64,000 bases of DNA, from the NCBI RefSeq assembly GCF_000175935.2, contig NC_014837.1, forward strand, positions 744,001 through 808,000, written 5' to 3'. The translations under genes were made by a program, and so were the position numbers. Origin of the DNA: Pantoea sp. At-9b (GTDB lineage Bacteria; Pseudomonadota; Gammaproteobacteria; Enterobacterales; Enterobacteriaceae). Under the pieces are notes generated by a model. It made no database searches and was not told the origin of the DNA. It worked only from the letters and a program-made list of their open reading frames with translations. How positions within the stretch are numbered: the first letter of the stretch is position 1; each line of letters begins with the position of its first letter. Positions 35,750-46,180 of this stretch are shown here, piece after piece.

Positions 35750-37002
35750 TCAAGGCAACGGACAGAAAACTGGTAGTAGGACTCGAAATCGGCACCGCGA
35801 AGGTTGCCGCCCTGGTTGGGGAAATTCTGCCCGATGGTATGGTCAACATTATTGGGGTGGGTAGCTGCCCGTCCCGTGGTATGGATAAAGGTGGCGTGAA
35901 TGACCTTGAATCGGTGGTGAAATGCGTACAGCGCGCCATCGATCAGGCTGAATTGATGGCAGATTGCCAGATTTCATCCGTCTACCTTGCTTTATCGGGC
36001 AAACATATCAGTTGTCAGAACGAAATCGGGATGGTTCCGATTTCCGAAGAGGAAGTCACTCAGGATGATGTAGAGAACGTGGTGCACACCGCTAAATCGG
36101 TCCGCGTTCGTGATGAACACCGTATCCTGCATGTGATTCCACAGGAATATGCCATCGACTACCAGGAAGGCATTAAGAACCCGGTGGGGCTGTCAGGCGT
36201 GCGCATGCAGGCGAAAGTCCATCTGATTACCTGCCACAACGATATGGCGAAAAATATCGTGAAGGCGGTGGAACGATGCGGCCTGAAAGTGGACCAACTG
36301 ATTTTTGCCGGGTTGGCCTCCAGCTTCTCAGTGCTGACGGAAGATGAGCGCGAGTTGGGCGTCTGTGTGGTCGACATCGGTGGCGGTACCATGGATATCG
36401 CGGTGTATACCGGCGGCGCGCTGCGTCACACCAAAGTGATCCCTTATGCCGGGAACGTGGTGACCAGCGATATCGCTTACGCCTTTGGTACACCGCCGAC
36501 CGATGCCGAAGCGATTAAAGTTCGTCATGGCTGCGCGCTGGGTTCCATCGTCGGAAAAGACGAGAACGTGGAAGTGCCGAGTGTGGGTGGACGCCCACCG
36601 CGTAGTTTGCAACGTCAAACGCTGGCAGAAGTGATTGAGCCGCGTTACACCGAACTGCTGAATCTGGTGAATGACGAGATTCTGCAATTGCAGGAACAGC
36701 TGCGCCAGCAGGGCGTGAAGCACCATCTGGCGGCCGGTATTGTGCTGACCGGTGGCGCGGCGCAGATTGAGGGCCTGGCGGCCTGCGCCCAGCGTGTTTT
36801 CCACACGCAGGTGCGTATTGGTCAGCCACTGAACATCACCGGCCTGACGGATTATGCGCAGGAGCCGTACTATTCAACCGCAGTTGGTCTGCTGCATTAC
36901 GGCAAAGAGTCACATATGAATGGTGATGCGGAAACGGAAAAACGTGCTTCAGTGGGTAACTGGTTCAAACGAATCAACAGCTGGCTGAAGAAAGAGTTTT
37001 AA
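35746..37002 (+). CDS. ftsA: cell division actin homologue FtsA
   Basis: Membrane tether for FtsZ and recruiter of late division proteins. It has 418 residues (E. coli 420). The actin-fold ATP site is seen in [16 protein letters not shown] (residues 11-26) and [14 protein letters not shown] near residue 207. The C-terminus ends in an amphipathic helix, [15 protein letters not shown], which binds the membrane. Overlaps ftsQ by 4 bp and is followed 71 bp later by ftsZ. Confidence 0.97.
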   Translation: MIKATDRKLVVGLEIGTAKVAALVGEILPDGMVNIIGVGSCPSRGMDKGGVNDLESVVKCVQRAIDQAELMADCQISSVYLALSGKHISCQNEIGMVPISEEEVTQDDVENVVHTAKSVRVRDEHRILHVIPQEYAIDYQEGIKNPVGLSGVRMQAKVHLITCHNDMAKNIVKAVERCGLKVDQLIFAGLASSFSVLTEDERELGVCVVDIGGGTMDIAVYTGGALRHTKVIPYAGNVVTSDIAYAFGTPPTDAEAIKVRHGCALGSIVGKDENVEVPSVGGRPPRSLQRQTLAEVIEPRYTELLNLVNDEILQLQEQLRQQGVKHHLAAGIVLTGGAAQIEGLAACAQRVFHTQVRIGQPLNITGLTDYAQEPYYSTAVGLLHYGKESHMNGDAETEKRASVGNWFKRINSWLKKEF

Positions 37003-37073
37003 TTTTTGTAAAAGGGGATCATGCTGGCAGTTTTTATGGTCTCCAGGCGACAGGCACATAACGGAGAGAAATC

Positions 37074-38228
37074 ATGTTTGAACCTATGGAATTGACCAAT
37101 GACGCGGTGATTAAAGTCATCGGCGTCGGCGGTGGCGGTGGCAACGCCGTAGAACACATGGTACGCGAGCGTATCGAAGGTGTGGAATTCTTCGCTGTGA
37201 ACACCGACGCGCAGGCGTTGCGTAAAACAGCGGTCGGCCAGACGATCCAGATCGGCACCAACATCACCAAAGGTCTGGGTGCGGGTGCAAACCCGGAAGT
37301 CGGTCGTACCTCAGCGGAGGAAGATCGCGAAGCACTGCGTTCTGCGCTGGATGGGGCAGACATGGTGTTTATCGCAGCCGGTATGGGTGGCGGCACCGGT
37401 ACAGGTGCGGCACCGGTAGTGGCAGAAGTGGCGAAAGATTTGGGTATCCTGACCGTTGCGGTGGTGACTAAGCCCTTCAACTTCGAAGGCAAAAAGCGTA
37501 TGGCTTTTGCCGAGCAGGGTATCGCTGAGCTGTCGAAGCATGTCGATTCACTGATCACTATTCCGAACGACAAACTGCTGAAAGTGCTGGGTCGTGGCAT
37601 CTCTCTGCTGGATGCGTTCGGTGCAGCTAACGACGTGCTGAAGGGCGCGGTACAGGGTATCGCTGAGCTGATTACGCGTCCGGGTCTGATGAACGTTGAC
37701 TTCGCCGACGTCCGTACCGTGATGTCTGAGATGGGTTACGCCATGATGGGTTCTGGCGTGGCATGTGGTGAAGACCGCGCGGAAGAAGCGGCCGAAATGG
37801 CGATCTCCAGCCCACTGCTGGAAGATATCGACCTGTCTGGCGCGCGTGGTGTGCTGGTTAACATCACCGCAGGTTTCGATCTGCGTCTTGATGAGTTCGA
37901 AACCGTGGGTAACACCATCCGTGCCTTCGCGTCTGACAACGCCACCGTCGTGATCGGTACTTCTCTGGATCCAGAGATGAACGATGAACTGCGTGTGACC
38001 GTGGTCGCGACCGGTATCGGTATGGACAAGCGTCCGGAAATCACCCTGGTGACCAACAAACCGACCAGCCAGCCAGTGATGGACCATCGTTACCAGCAGC
38101 ACGGCATGGCGCCGCTGCCGCAGGAACAAAAACCGGCTGCCAAGGTTGTGAATGACCCAGCGGCATCGTCAAGCAAAGAGCCTGACTATCTGGATATTCC
38201 GGCGTTCCTGCGTAAGCAGGCCGACTAA
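37074..38228 (+). CDS. ftsZ: cell division GTPase FtsZ
   Basis: Tubulin homologue forming the Z ring. It has 384 residues (E. coli 383). GTP-binding parts: VGGGGGNAVEHM at the N-terminus, the tubulin signature GMGGGTGTGAAPV near residue 104, and the T7 loop with NVDFADV. The conserved C-terminal tail DYLDIPAFLRKQAD, which binds FtsA, ZipA and ZapD, is complete. A GGAGAG ribosome-binding site precedes ATG 37074. Confidence 0.98.
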   Translation: MFEPMELTNDAVIKVIGVGGGGGNAVEHMVRERIEGVEFFAVNTDAQALRKTAVGQTIQIGTNITKGLGAGANPEVGRTSAEEDREALRSALDGADMVFIAAGMGGGTGTGAAPVVAEVAKDLGILTVAVVTKPFNFEGKKRMAFAEQGIAELSKHVDSLITIPNDKLLKVLGRGISLLDAFGAANDVLKGAVQGIAELITRPGLMNVDFADVRTVMSEMGYAMMGSGVACGEDRAEEAAEMAISSPLLEDIDLSGARGVLVNITAGFDLRLDEFETVGNTIRAFASDNATVVIGTSLDPEMNDELRVTVVATGIGMDKRPEITLVTNKPTSQPVMDHRYQQHGMAPLPQEQKPAAKVVNDPAASSSKEPDYLDIPAFLRKQAD

Positions 38229-38242
38229 GAATATCCCGAGAA

Positions 38243-38271
38243 TTGGGATTCTCCGCTCTTTGTGCTAAAGT
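38243..38271 (+). promoter_or_regulatory. lpxC promoter
   Basis: TTGGGA (38243-38248) and TAAAGT (38266-38271) are spaced by 17 bp, with the CTCTTTGTGCTAAA stretch also seen at the E. coli lpxC promoter. It lies about 60 bp ahead of lpxC. A second -10-like TATACT at 38290 has no good -35. Confidence 0.65.
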
Positions 38272-38329
38272 ATTCGCCCGCCGGTAATTTATACTGGCGG
38301 TCGGATGGGTAATATTGCGAGATAATGCG

Positions 38330-39247
38330 ATGATCAAACAAAGGACATTAAAACGTATTGTTCAGGCGACTGGCGTCGGTTTGCATACCGGCAAAAAAGT
38401 CACGCTGACCTTACGCCCTGCGTCGGCTAATACCGGGGTCATCTATCGTCGCACAGACTTGAATCCACCGGTTGATTTCCCGGCTGATGCAAAATACGTG
38501 CGCGACACCATGCTGAGTACCTGCCTGGTGAATGATGAAGGCGTGCGTATTTCGACCGTAGAACACCTGAACGCTGCTCTGGCGGGTCTGGGTATCGACA
38601 ACATTATTGTTGAAGTCGATGCGCCGGAAATCCCGATCATGGACGGCAGTGCTGCACCTTTTATCTATTTGCTGATGGATGCGGGTATCGAAGAGTTGAA
38701 CAGCGCGAAGAAATTTGTGCGTGTTAAACAGACGGTGCGCGTTGAAGATGGTGACAAATGGGCAGAGATCAAACCTTACAATGGTTTCTCGCTCGACTTC
38801 ACGATCGATTTCAAACATCCGGCAATTGATTCCAGTTCACAGCGCTATCAGCTCAACTTCTCGGCCGAGGCGTTTGTGCGCCAGATCAGTCGTGCGCGTA
38901 CTTTCGGCTTTATGCGTGAAATCGAATATCTGCAGTCTAAAGGCCTGTGCCTGGGCGGTAGTTTAGATTGTGCGATTGGCCTCGATGATTTCCGCGTACT
39001 GAACGAAGAAGGTCTGCGCTTTGAGGATGAATTCGTTCGTCACAAAATGCTGGACGCGATCGGCGACCTGTTTATGTGCGGCCACAACGTTATTGGCGCG
39101 TTTTCTGCCTTTAAATCAGGCCATGCACTGAACAACAAATTGCTGCAAGCGGTACTGGCGAAGCAGGAAGCCTGGGAATGGGCGACCTTCGAAGACGAAG
39201 CGGAACTGCCGCTGGCATTCAAAGCACCCAATCTGGTTCTGGCGTAA
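38330..39247 (+). CDS. lpxC: UDP-3-O-acyl-GlcNAc deacetylase
   Basis: Zinc enzyme at the committed step of lipid A synthesis. I chose ATG 38330 ([19 protein letters not shown]), giving 305 residues as in E. coli; an in-frame ATG 5 codons earlier lacks family support. Zinc ligands are H79 in [11 protein letters not shown] and H238 and D242 in [10 protein letters not shown]. The C-terminus KAPNLVLA resembles the E. coli tail (KAPSAVLA), where a hydrophobic end directs degradation by FtsH, so turnover control is probably kept. Confidence 0.97.
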   Translation: MIKQRTLKRIVQATGVGLHTGKKVTLTLRPASANTGVIYRRTDLNPPVDFPADAKYVRDTMLSTCLVNDEGVRISTVEHLNAALAGLGIDNIIVEVDAPEIPIMDGSAAPFIYLLMDAGIEELNSAKKFVRVKQTVRVEDGDKWAEIKPYNGFSLDFTIDFKHPAIDSSSQRYQLNFSAEAFVRQISRARTFGFMREIEYLQSKGLCLGGSLDCAIGLDDFRVLNEEGLRFEDEFVRHKMLDAIGDLFMCGHNVIGAFSAFKSGHALNNKLLQAVLAKQEAWEWATFEDEAELPLAFKAPNLVLA

Positions 39248-39261
39248 TAAGTCAGACGTAA

Positions 39262-39316
39262 AACGGCGGGTCTCCCTGACACTCTCTCCGGTCAGTGGTG
39301 CCTGCCGTTTTTTTAT
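39262..39316 (+). terminator. lpxC terminator
   Basis: An outer stem AACGGC (39262-39267) with GCCGTT (39304-39309) encloses an inner CTGAC/GTCAG stem (39276-39280, 39291-39295) and is followed by a run of T to about 39314. Confidence 0.8.
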
Positions 39317-39518
39317 CCTCTGCTATTTCTGCGTAACGACTCGCATTTCACTGCCAACACGGGCTAGTTCTTGTACGAAAAAGCGTGAATTCACCTGACG
39401 ACCGTTGAATCACTGGTGTGGAAGCCACACATAAATGCTATTATCAGGCGCCTGAATTGGCAGGGCACCGTCTTTTGGCGCGGTGGATTTCTCTTTACTG
39501 AAGCATTGTGGACGGGTT

Positions 39519-40025
39519 GTGATCGGGATTTTTTCACGCTGGCGACAATTTGGCAGACGCTACTTCTGGCCACATCTCCTGTTGGGGATGGTTGCAGCCA
39601 GTTTCGGCTTGCCCGCGTGTGCGCAAACCGCTGAACCGTCTTCCGCCGACACCCCTGTCAGCAGCCTGTTTGTCGGCAATATTGTCCGTTTTGACCACCT
39701 GATTCGTTTACAGGAAACGGCGCGTCGGCCCAGTTTCAATGTCGATTACTGGCATCAACATGCCATTCGTACCGTTATTCGCCATCTCTCTTTCAGCATG
39801 ACGCCACCGGCGCAGGCGCAGAGCGATCAGGCCGTTCCGCTGGCAGCACAAAAGCTGGCGTTGATTGATTCATTACAGGCACTGCTGACTTCTCCGGCGC
39901 TGCCACAGATGCTGGCCGAACCGCAACGCGCTGTTCGTGTCTCAGAACCCCAAATCAATACCCCCGCTTTCTGGTTATCTGCTCTTCAGGGCATTCGCGC
40001 CGGACCTTCATTGCTCAACTGCTAA
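39519..40025 (+). CDS. secM: SecA translation-regulating arrest peptide SecM
   Basis: Secreted monitor whose nascent chain stalls the ribosome when export is slow, exposing the secA start site. I chose GTG 39519, which aligns with the E. coli N-terminus and gives 168 residues (E. coli 170); GTG 39483 is an alternative that adds 12 residues. The long signal peptide holds RYFWPHLLLGMVAAS. The middle DYWHQHAIRTVIRHLSF is nearly identical to E. coli. The arrest region ends TPAFWLSALQGIRAGP: W and GIRAGP are kept in register, but I156 is L and the F150 position holds I or N. secA follows after 67 bp. Confidence 0.93.
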   Translation: MIGIFSRWRQFGRRYFWPHLLLGMVAASFGLPACAQTAEPSSADTPVSSLFVGNIVRFDHLIRLQETARRPSFNVDYWHQHAIRTVIRHLSFSMTPPAQAQSDQAVPLAAQKLALIDSLQALLTSPALPQMLAEPQRAVRVSEPQINTPAFWLSALQGIRAGPSLLNC

Positions 40026-40092
40026 CAATTTCACTCACTTTTTTAGATTGCGCAGTTCGTGGTGTCACGACTGAATTGAGAAAATAATTATC

Positions 40093-42798
40093 ATGTTAAT
40101 CAAATTATTAACTAAAGTTTTTGGTAGTAGCAATGATCGTACTCTGCGCCGTATGCGCAAAGTCGTGGAAGTCATCAATAAAATGGAGCCGGATTTTGAA
40201 AAGCTCTCCGATGACGAACTGAAAGCGAAAACCGGTTTATTCCGTGAGCGTCTGGAAAAAGGCGAAAGCCTGGAAAGCCTGATCCCGGAAGCCTTTGCCA
40301 CCGTGCGTGAAGCGAGTAAACGTGTGTTCGGCATGCGTCACTTCGACGTGCAGTTGATTGGCGGCATGGTACTTAACGAACGTTGCATCGCTGAGATGCG
40401 TACCGGTGAAGGTAAAACCCTGACGGCGACCTTGCCAGCGTACCTGAATGCGCTGAGCGGCAAAGGCGTCCACGTGGTTACCGTGAACGATTATCTGGCA
40501 CAACGTGACGCCGAAAATAACCGCCCGCTGTTTGAATTCCTCGGCCTGAGCGTGGGTATCAACCTGCCGGGTATGCCGTCAGTGGCCAAACGTGCCGCTT
40601 ATGCTGCCGATATCACCTACGGTACCAACAACGAATACGGTTTTGACTACCTGCGCGACAACATGGCTTTCAGCCCGGAAGAGCGCGTACAGCGTAAACT
40701 GCACTACGCGCTGGTGGATGAGGTCGACTCAATTCTGATCGATGAAGCGCGTACCCCGCTGATCATCTCTGGTCCGGCCGAAGATAGTTCTGACCTGTAT
40801 ATCAAGGTCAACAAAATCATTCCGCACCTGAACCGTCAGGAAAAAGAAGACTCGGATACCTTCCAGGGCGAAGGCGACTTCTGGGTGGATGAAAAAGCGC
40901 GTCAGGCACATATGACTGAGCGCGGTCTGGTTAAAGTCGAAGAGCTGCTGGTCAGCCAGGGCATTATGGATGAAGGTGAATCGCTGTATTCGCCGACCAA
41001 CATCATGCTGATGCACCACGTCACAGCGGCTCTGCGGGCACATGCGTTGTTCACCCGTGACGTTGATTACATCGTTAAAGATGGTGAAGTGGTCATCGTC
41101 GATGAACACACCGGCCGTACCATGCAAGGCCGTCGCTGGTCTGATGGCCTGCATCAGGCCGTTGAAGCCAAAGAAGGCGTAGAGATCCAGAACGAAAACC
41201 AGACGCTGGCGTCGATCACGTTCCAGAACTACTTCCGTATCTATGAAAAACTGGCCGGTATGACCGGTACGGCTGATACCGAAGCCTTTGAATTTAGCTC
41301 TATCTACAAACTCGATACTATCGTGGTGCCGACCAACCGTCCGATGGTACGTAAAGACATGGCCGATCTGGTCTACATGACCGAGAAAGAGAAGATTGAT
41401 GCCATCATCGAAGATATTCGCGCCTGTACCGCTAACGGGCAGCCGGTGCTGGTAGGTACGATTTCGATTGAAAAATCAGAAGTGGTGTCCAACGAACTGA
41501 CGCGTGCCGGTATCAAACACAGCGTACTGAACGCCAAATTCCACGCCCGTGAAGCGGATATCGTGGCACAGGCAGGCCAGCCGGGTGCGGTCACCATCGC
41601 CACTAACATGGCGGGTCGTGGTACTGACATTATGTTGGGCGGTAACTGGCACGCGGAAGTCGAAGAACTGGAAGCACCGACCAGCGAACAGATTGAAGCC
41701 ATCAAAGCAGCATGGCAGCTGCGTCATGAAGCGGTTCTGGCTGCCGGTGGTTTGCATATCATCGGTACTGAGCGTCATGAATCGCGCCGTATTGATAACC
41801 AGCTGCGTGGCCGTGCGGGCCGTCAGGGTGATGCGGGTTCTTCGCGTTTCTACCTCTCAATGGAAGATGCGCTGATGCGTATTTTCGCCTCTGATCGTGT
41901 TTCTAACATGATGCGTAAGCTGGGGATGAAACCGGGTGAAGCGATTGAGCACCCATGGGTGACTAAAGCGATTGCCAATGCGCAGCGTAAAGTAGAAAGC
42001 CGCAACTTCGACATTCGTAAGCAGTTGCTTGAGTACGATGATGTGGCTAACGATCAGCGTCGTGCCATCTACAGCCAGCGTAATGAGCTGCTGGATGTGT
42101 CTGACGTGTCAGAAACCATCAACAGCATCCGTGAAGATGTCTTCAAAGCGACCATTGACACCTACATTCCGCCGCAGTCGCTGGAAGAAATGTGGGATGT
42201 TCCTGGTCTGGAAGAACGCCTGCGTACCGATTTCGATCTGAACCTGCCGATTGCGGAATGGCTGGATAAAGAGCCGGAACTTCATGAAGAGACGCTGCGT
42301 GAGCGCATCATGAAACAGGCGACGGAAAGCTACGCGGCCAAAGAAGAAGTGGTCGGCGTGGAAATGATGCGTAACTTTGAAAAAGGCGTGATGTTGCAAA
42401 CGCTGGACTCATTGTGGAAAGAGCATCTGGCCGCGATGGATTATCTGCGCCAGGGTATTCACCTGCGTGGTTATGCGCAGAAAGATCCGAAGCAGGAATA
42501 CAAACGTGAATCTTTCTCCATGTTTGCCGCCATGCTGGAATCGCTGAAATATGAAGTGATCAGCACCCTGAGCAAGGTTCAGGTGCGTATGCCGGAAGAA
42601 GTGGAAGCGATGGAACAGCAGCGTCGTGAAGATGCGGAACGTCTGGCACAGCAGCAGCAACTGAGCCATGTGGACGACGAAACTGCCGCGGCAGCCGCGT
42701 TGGCAGCGCAGAGCGGTGAACGCAAAGTCGGTCGTAACGATCCATGCCCATGCGGTTCAGGTAAAAAATATAAGCAGTGCCACGGCCGTCTGGCCTGA
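40093..42798 (+). CDS. secA: preprotein translocase ATPase SecA
   Basis: Motor that drives preproteins through SecYEG. It has 901 residues, exactly as in E. coli. ATPase parts: [17 protein letters not shown] (Walker A, near residue 102), [14 protein letters not shown] (DEAD-type Walker B) and [12 protein letters not shown] (motif VI). The C-terminal zinc site [14 protein letters not shown] binds SecB and lipid. The start ATG 40093 has only a weak GAGA upstream, consistent with control by SecM stalling. Coupled with secM in one operon. Confidence 0.98.
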   Translation: MLIKLLTKVFGSSNDRTLRRMRKVVEVINKMEPDFEKLSDDELKAKTGLFRERLEKGESLESLIPEAFATVREASKRVFGMRHFDVQLIGGMVLNERCIAEMRTGEGKTLTATLPAYLNALSGKGVHVVTVNDYLAQRDAENNRPLFEFLGLSVGINLPGMPSVAKRAAYAADITYGTNNEYGFDYLRDNMAFSPEERVQRKLHYALVDEVDSILIDEARTPLIISGPAEDSSDLYIKVNKIIPHLNRQEKEDSDTFQGEGDFWVDEKARQAHMTERGLVKVEELLVSQGIMDEGESLYSPTNIMLMHHVTAALRAHALFTRDVDYIVKDGEVVIVDEHTGRTMQGRRWSDGLHQAVEAKEGVEIQNENQTLASITFQNYFRIYEKLAGMTGTADTEAFEFSSIYKLDTIVVPTNRPMVRKDMADLVYMTEKEKIDAIIEDIRACTANGQPVLVGTISIEKSEVVSNELTRAGIKHSVLNAKFHAREADIVAQAGQPGAVTIATNMAGRGTDIMLGGNWHAEVEELEAPTSEQIEAIKAAWQLRHEAVLAAGGLHIIGTERHESRRIDNQLRGRAGRQGDAGSSRFYLSMEDALMRIFASDRVSNMMRKLGMKPGEAIEHPWVTKAIANAQRKVESRNFDIRKQLLEYDDVANDQRRAIYSQRNELLDVSDVSETINSIREDVFKATIDTYIPPQSLEEMWDVPGLEERLRTDFDLNLPIAEWLDKEPELHEETLRERIMKQATESYAAKEEVVGVEMMRNFEKGVMLQTLDSLWKEHLAAMDYLRQGIHLRGYAQKDPKQEYKRESFSMFAAMLESLKYEVISTLSKVQVRMPEEVEAMEQQRREDAERLAQQQQLSHVDDETAAAAALAAQSGERKVGRNDPCPCGSGKKYKQCHGRLA

Positions 42799-42804
42799 TA
42801 AGAA

Positions 42805-42827
42805 GGAGCCGAAAGGCTCCTTTTTTT
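42805..42827 (+). terminator. secA terminator
   Basis: GGAGCC, GAAA loop, GGCTCC (42805-42820) followed by seven T. Very strong intrinsic terminator, 6 bp after the secA stop. Confidence 0.95.
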
Positions 42828-42893
42828 ATGCGTTTTCTCGGTGACTGCTTTAGAATCAGCGACTCATTTTATTCTTTTAGCGGAATTCAGCTT

Positions 42894-43289
42894 ATGAAAC
42901 ACCTGCAGGTCGCGGTGGGCATCATTCGCAATGCCAGCCACCAGATCTTCCTTGCTCAACGTGCAGCAAGCTCCCACATGGCTAACAAATGGGAATTTCC
43001 TGGCGGAAAAATCGAACAGGACGAAACCGCTGAACAGGCGCTGAAGCGTGAGCTAATGGAAGAGACAGGCATTGACGTAACGATGGCTCAGCCGATTGGT
43101 CAGGCTGATCATAGTTATGAAGATTTGCGTGTGACGCTACATTTCTTTCTGGTTGAAGGCTGGCATGGGGAGCCGTGGGGCAAGGAAGGACAGCCGCAAC
43201 GCTGGGTCGAACAGCGTGCGTTGGTCGCCGACGAGTTTCCACCAGCCAACCATGCGCTGATTGCGCGTCTGGTCGCTGGCGAGATCTGA
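42894..43289 (+). CDS. mutT: 8-oxo-dGTP diphosphatase MutT
   Basis: Nudix hydrolase that removes 8-oxo-dGTP from the nucleotide pool. I chose ATG 42894 (MKHLQVAVGIIRN), 131 residues (E. coli 129); the longer frame from 42777 runs back through the secA terminator. The Nudix box is complete: G38, E44, R52, E53, E56, E57 and G59 in GGKIEQDETAEQALKREL followed by MEETG. It is separated from secA by a strong terminator, so it probably has its own promoter. Confidence 0.96.
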   Translation: MKHLQVAVGIIRNASHQIFLAQRAASSHMANKWEFPGGKIEQDETAEQALKRELMEETGIDVTMAQPIGQADHSYEDLRVTLHFFLVEGWHGEPWGKEGQPQRWVEQRALVADEFPPANHALIARLVAGEI

Positions 43290-43290
43290 A

Positions 43291-43312
43291 ATCAGGGGCC
43301 TTGGCCCCTGAT
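43291..43312 (+). terminator. mutT/yacG bidirectional terminator
   Basis: ATCAGGGGCC (43291-43300) and GGCCCCTGAT (43303-43312) form a perfect 10-bp stem with a TT loop, just after the mutT stop and just after the yacG stop on the other strand. Confidence 0.85.
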
Positions 43313-43314
43313 AA

Positions 43315-43512
43315 TTATGGTTGCTCTTCGCTCCAGTCATCGCTGTCGGTCATATCGCCGCTGCTGGGAATGCGTTTTTCTTCTGCCGCCCATTCACCTA
43401 AATCAATCAGCTGGCAGCGTTTGCTGCAAAAGGGTCGCCACGGGCTAAGTTCGTCCCACATCACGTCTTTACCGCAATTGGGGCAAGGCACAACAATCAT
43501 CTCTTCCTGCAT
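43315..43512 (-). CDS. yacG: DNA gyrase inhibitor YacG
   Basis: Small zinc protein that binds GyrB and inhibits gyrase. I chose ATG 43512 ([13 protein letters not shown]), preceded by GAGG, giving 65 residues as in E. coli. Zinc ligands are C10, C13, C29 and C33 (CPNC and CSKRC). The stretch [20 protein letters not shown] is the family core. It starts 8 bp after the zapD stop, in the coaE-zapD-yacG group. Confidence 0.95.
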   Translation of the reverse strand: MQEEMIVVPCPNCGKDVMWDELSPWRPFCSKRCQLIDLGEWAAEEKRIPSSGDMTDSDDWSEEQP

Positions 43513-43520
43513 AACATCCT

Positions 43521-44264
43521 CTAACAACAGGCCAGTTCAAAGTTCAGTCGTTCGGGTACTTCGCCACGTTCACTGTCCAGCGGCAGGAAGCGAATGGCAT
43601 AACGGCTCTTATGGCCGGAGACCTGCGGGTACAACGCATCTTCCAGCGTCAGTTGCAGTCGCAACAAATCAGCACCTTCGGCGTTGTCCTGATAAAACCC
43701 ATTCAGGCTGGTTTGATTGCGGAACACGCCCGACTGACGAATTAAATCAAGAACCATCGCGAGGCTGTTACGCAGCGGATTGAGTGATTCCAGCCAACTG
43801 TTGACTTGAGCATCGCGCACGGATTGTTCGAGATGCAACCAGATATGCAGACCGGGTAAGTCAAAACTGCAACAACCACCGGGAATGCTCAGGCGCTGGC
43901 GAACCAGACCAATCAAACGATCCTCACGTAATTGCTGGCCCATACGTGGGGCCTGCAACAGCTCACTCGATTGTTGTTTAAGCTGCTTGCCGAGCGTTTG
44001 CACTCGTTGCAGATCGACGCCGGGAACATCAAGCCAGGCGCGCAACTTTTGCTGCTGGCGTTCCTGCTCTTTCAGCAATTCGGTACGCATATCGCCACGT
44101 TCAAAGATATCCAGCAAATCCGCAATAATGCGGAACACACCCAGTGCGGAAACGGAATGGGTGACGGGTATGGTGTCGTGTAATTGATTGAGCAGAAATT
44201 CGACACGCAGCCAGGTGCGCATTTTCTCATTCAGGGGATGTTCAAATAGAACGACTGTACTCAT
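43521..44264 (-). CDS. zapD: cell division protein ZapD
   Basis: FtsZ-bundling division protein that binds the FtsZ tail. I chose ATG 44264 ([20 protein letters not shown]), giving 247 residues, exactly E. coli length; the longer in-frame start at 44375 lies within coaE. Family segments [20 protein letters not shown] and [10 protein letters not shown] are nearly unchanged, and the C-terminus LNFELACC is typical. It follows coaE by 4 bp. Confidence 0.95.
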   Translation of the reverse strand: MSTVVLFEHPLNEKMRTWLRVEFLLNQLHDTIPVTHSVSALGVFRIIADLLDIFERGDMRTELLKEQERQQQKLRAWLDVPGVDLQRVQTLGKQLKQQSSELLQAPRMGQQLREDRLIGLVRQRLSIPGGCCSFDLPGLHIWLHLEQSVRDAQVNSWLESLNPLRNSLAMVLDLIRQSGVFRNQTSLNGFYQDNAEGADLLRLQLTLEDALYPQVSGHKSRYAIRFLPLDSERGEVPERLNFELACC

Positions 44265-44268
44265 GATG

Positions 44269-44877
44269 TTAATCCTGTCCTGCTGCGGCCAGACGCAAGT
44301 AGCGCTGGTGGAGTTCAGCAACACGCGGCAGCGCGTCATCAGGCGTGCCGCTATTATCGATGACGTCATCCGCACAGGCCAGGCGCTGTTGTCGGCTGGC
44401 CTGCGCGGCGAGAATATTTTGGGCTTGCGCGAGGGATATACCGTCGCGTTGTTGCGTGCGCTGCAATTGGGTTGCCTCGTCTACATCCACCACCAGAATG
44501 CGATTGGCTTGATGCTGCAAGCCATTTTCCACCAGCAACGGCACCACCCACAGTACATAAGGTGAGGTGGCGAGCATCTTTAACTGCTGCGTGCGCGCAT
44601 TGATTAACGGATGCAACAATTGGTTCAGCCAGTTTTTTTCCTGCGGCTGCTGAAAAATAATTTCGCGTAGCCGCGCGCGATAAAGTGTACCTTCCGCCGT
44701 CAGGATTGATTCGCCATGACGTTTTACGATCGCCTGCAATGCAGGCGTACCCGGTTCAACCACTTCTCTGGCAATGGCATCGGCGTCGATGATCTCGACA
44801 CCCAGCGCTGCGAAAGCATTGGCGATGGTGGATTTACCACTGCCAATGCCACCCGTTAGCGCAACGGTAAAAGGCAT
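44269..44877 (-). CDS. coaE: dephospho-CoA kinase
   Basis: Last enzyme of coenzyme A synthesis; phosphorylates the ribose 3'-hydroxyl. It has 202 residues (E. coli 206). The P-loop GGIGSGKS is at residues 9-16, followed by [22 protein letters not shown] marks the substrate lid region and [13 protein letters not shown] the core strand. First gene of the coaE-zapD-yacG group and divergent from guaC across 229 bp. Confidence 0.96.
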   Translation of the reverse strand: MPFTVALTGGIGSGKSTIANAFAALGVEIIDADAIAREVVEPGTPALQAIVKRHGESILTAEGTLYRARLREIIFQQPQEKNWLNQLLHPLINARTQQLKMLATSPYVLWVVPLLVENGLQHQANRILVVDVDEATQLQRTQQRDGISLAQAQNILAAQASRQQRLACADDVIDNSGTPDDALPRVAELHQRYLRLAAAGQD

Positions 44878-45106
44878 AGCGTTATCCTGAAGTCTGCATC
44901 GTCATACTGCCACAACTTGCATAAAACTTAAGGCAAGATGAGAGCACGATCACAATCGATTTTCTCAGCTAAATTTAACGGATTGTAGCTTAAATAAAGT
45001 GAAATTCGCAGTCTTGTCGCGGAACGAATGGCGCGTATGATAACGACACTGGAGCCGTGAGCGCTACCCGAACTGCGGTTCGATGCCACTTACCAGGACA
45101 CCCGTT

Positions 45107-46147
45107 ATGCGTATTGAAGAAGATGTAAAACTGGGCTTTAAAGATGTTTTGATCCGCCCCAAACGTTCCACCCTCAAAAGCCGTTCTGATGTTGAACTTG
45201 AACGCACTTTTACCTTTAAACATTCAGGTCTGAGCTGGACTGGCGTACCAGTCATCGCCGCGAATATGGATACGGTCGGTACTTTTACCATGGCCGAAGC
45301 GCTGGCAGGATTCGGTGTGCTGACCGCCGTGCACAAACACTACAGTGTCGAAGACTGGCAGGCGTTTATTCAGCGCGTGCCCGCATCGGTGCTGGGACAT
45401 GTCATGGTGTCCACCGGAACCTCAGAAGCGGATTTCAACAAACTCAACGCCGTTCTGGCGCTTTCTCCTCAACTGAATTTTATCTGCATCGATGTGGCTA
45501 ATGGTTATTCCGAGCACTTTGTTGCGTTCCTGCAACGTGCGCGCGAGAGTTTCCCGGGCAAAACGATTTGTGCCGGTAATGTGGTAACCGGGGAGATGGT
45601 GGAAGAACTGATTCTGTCTGGTGCGGATATCGTGAAAGTGGGTATCGGTCCCGGTTCAGTCTGCACCACGCGAGTCAAAACCGGGGTGGGTTACCCACAG
45701 CTTTCAGCGGTGATTGAGTGTGCAGATGCTGCTCACGGGCTGGGGGGGCAAATCGTCAGTGATGGTGGTTGTGCCGTGCCGGGCGATATCGCCAAAGCCT
45801 TTGGCGGCGGTGCTGATTTTGTCATGCTTGGCGGTATGCTGGCGGCTCATGATGAGTGCGAAGGCACCATCGTTGAGGAGCAGGGCGAGCAATTTATGCT
45901 GTTTTATGGCATGAGCTCAGAATCGGCCATGAAGCGCCATGTAGGTGGTGTTGCCCAATACCGTGCGGCAGAGGGCAAAACCGTCCGGCTGCCACTGCGT
46001 GGGCCGGTTGACGACACCATAAAAGATATTCTTGGTGGTCTGCGATCGGCATGCACTTATGTCGGCGCGGAAAGACTGAAAGAACTGACCAAGCGCACCA
46101 CTTTTATTCGTGTAGCAGAACAGGAAAATCGGGTGTTTACCCGCTGA
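45107..46147 (+). CDS. guaC: GMP reductase
   Basis: NADPH-dependent conversion of GMP to IMP in purine salvage. I chose ATG 45107 ([20 protein letters not shown]), 346 residues (E. coli 347). The catalytic cysteine lies in [19 protein letters not shown], with the phosphate-binding [19 protein letters not shown] and the GMP/IMP flap [12 protein letters not shown] following. Stands alone with its own 5' region (44878-45106), in which I see no clear operator. Convergent with hofC. Confidence 0.97.
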   Translation: MRIEEDVKLGFKDVLIRPKRSTLKSRSDVELERTFTFKHSGLSWTGVPVIAANMDTVGTFTMAEALAGFGVLTAVHKHYSVEDWQAFIQRVPASVLGHVMVSTGTSEADFNKLNAVLALSPQLNFICIDVANGYSEHFVAFLQRARESFPGKTICAGNVVTGEMVEELILSGADIVKVGIGPGSVCTTRVKTGVGYPQLSAVIECADAAHGLGGQIVSDGGCAVPGDIAKAFGGGADFVMLGGMLAAHDECEGTIVEEQGEQFMLFYGMSSESAMKRHVGGVAQYRAAEGKTVRLPLRGPVDDTIKDILGGLRSACTYVGAERLKELTKRTTFIRVAEQENRVFTR

Positions 46148-46155
46148 TGTTCTGA

Positions 46156-46180
46156 AGCGGGTGTCTGGCTGGCACCCGCT
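46156..46180 (+). terminator. guaC/hofC bidirectional hairpin
   Basis: AGCGGGTG (46156-46163) pairs with CACCCGCT (46173-46180). No clear U-run on either side, but it sits exactly between two convergent stops. Confidence 0.6.

Noticed and set aside
42777..42893. N-terminal extension of mutT
   Set aside because: It would start inside secA and pass through a strong terminator; the later ATG fits the MutT family start.
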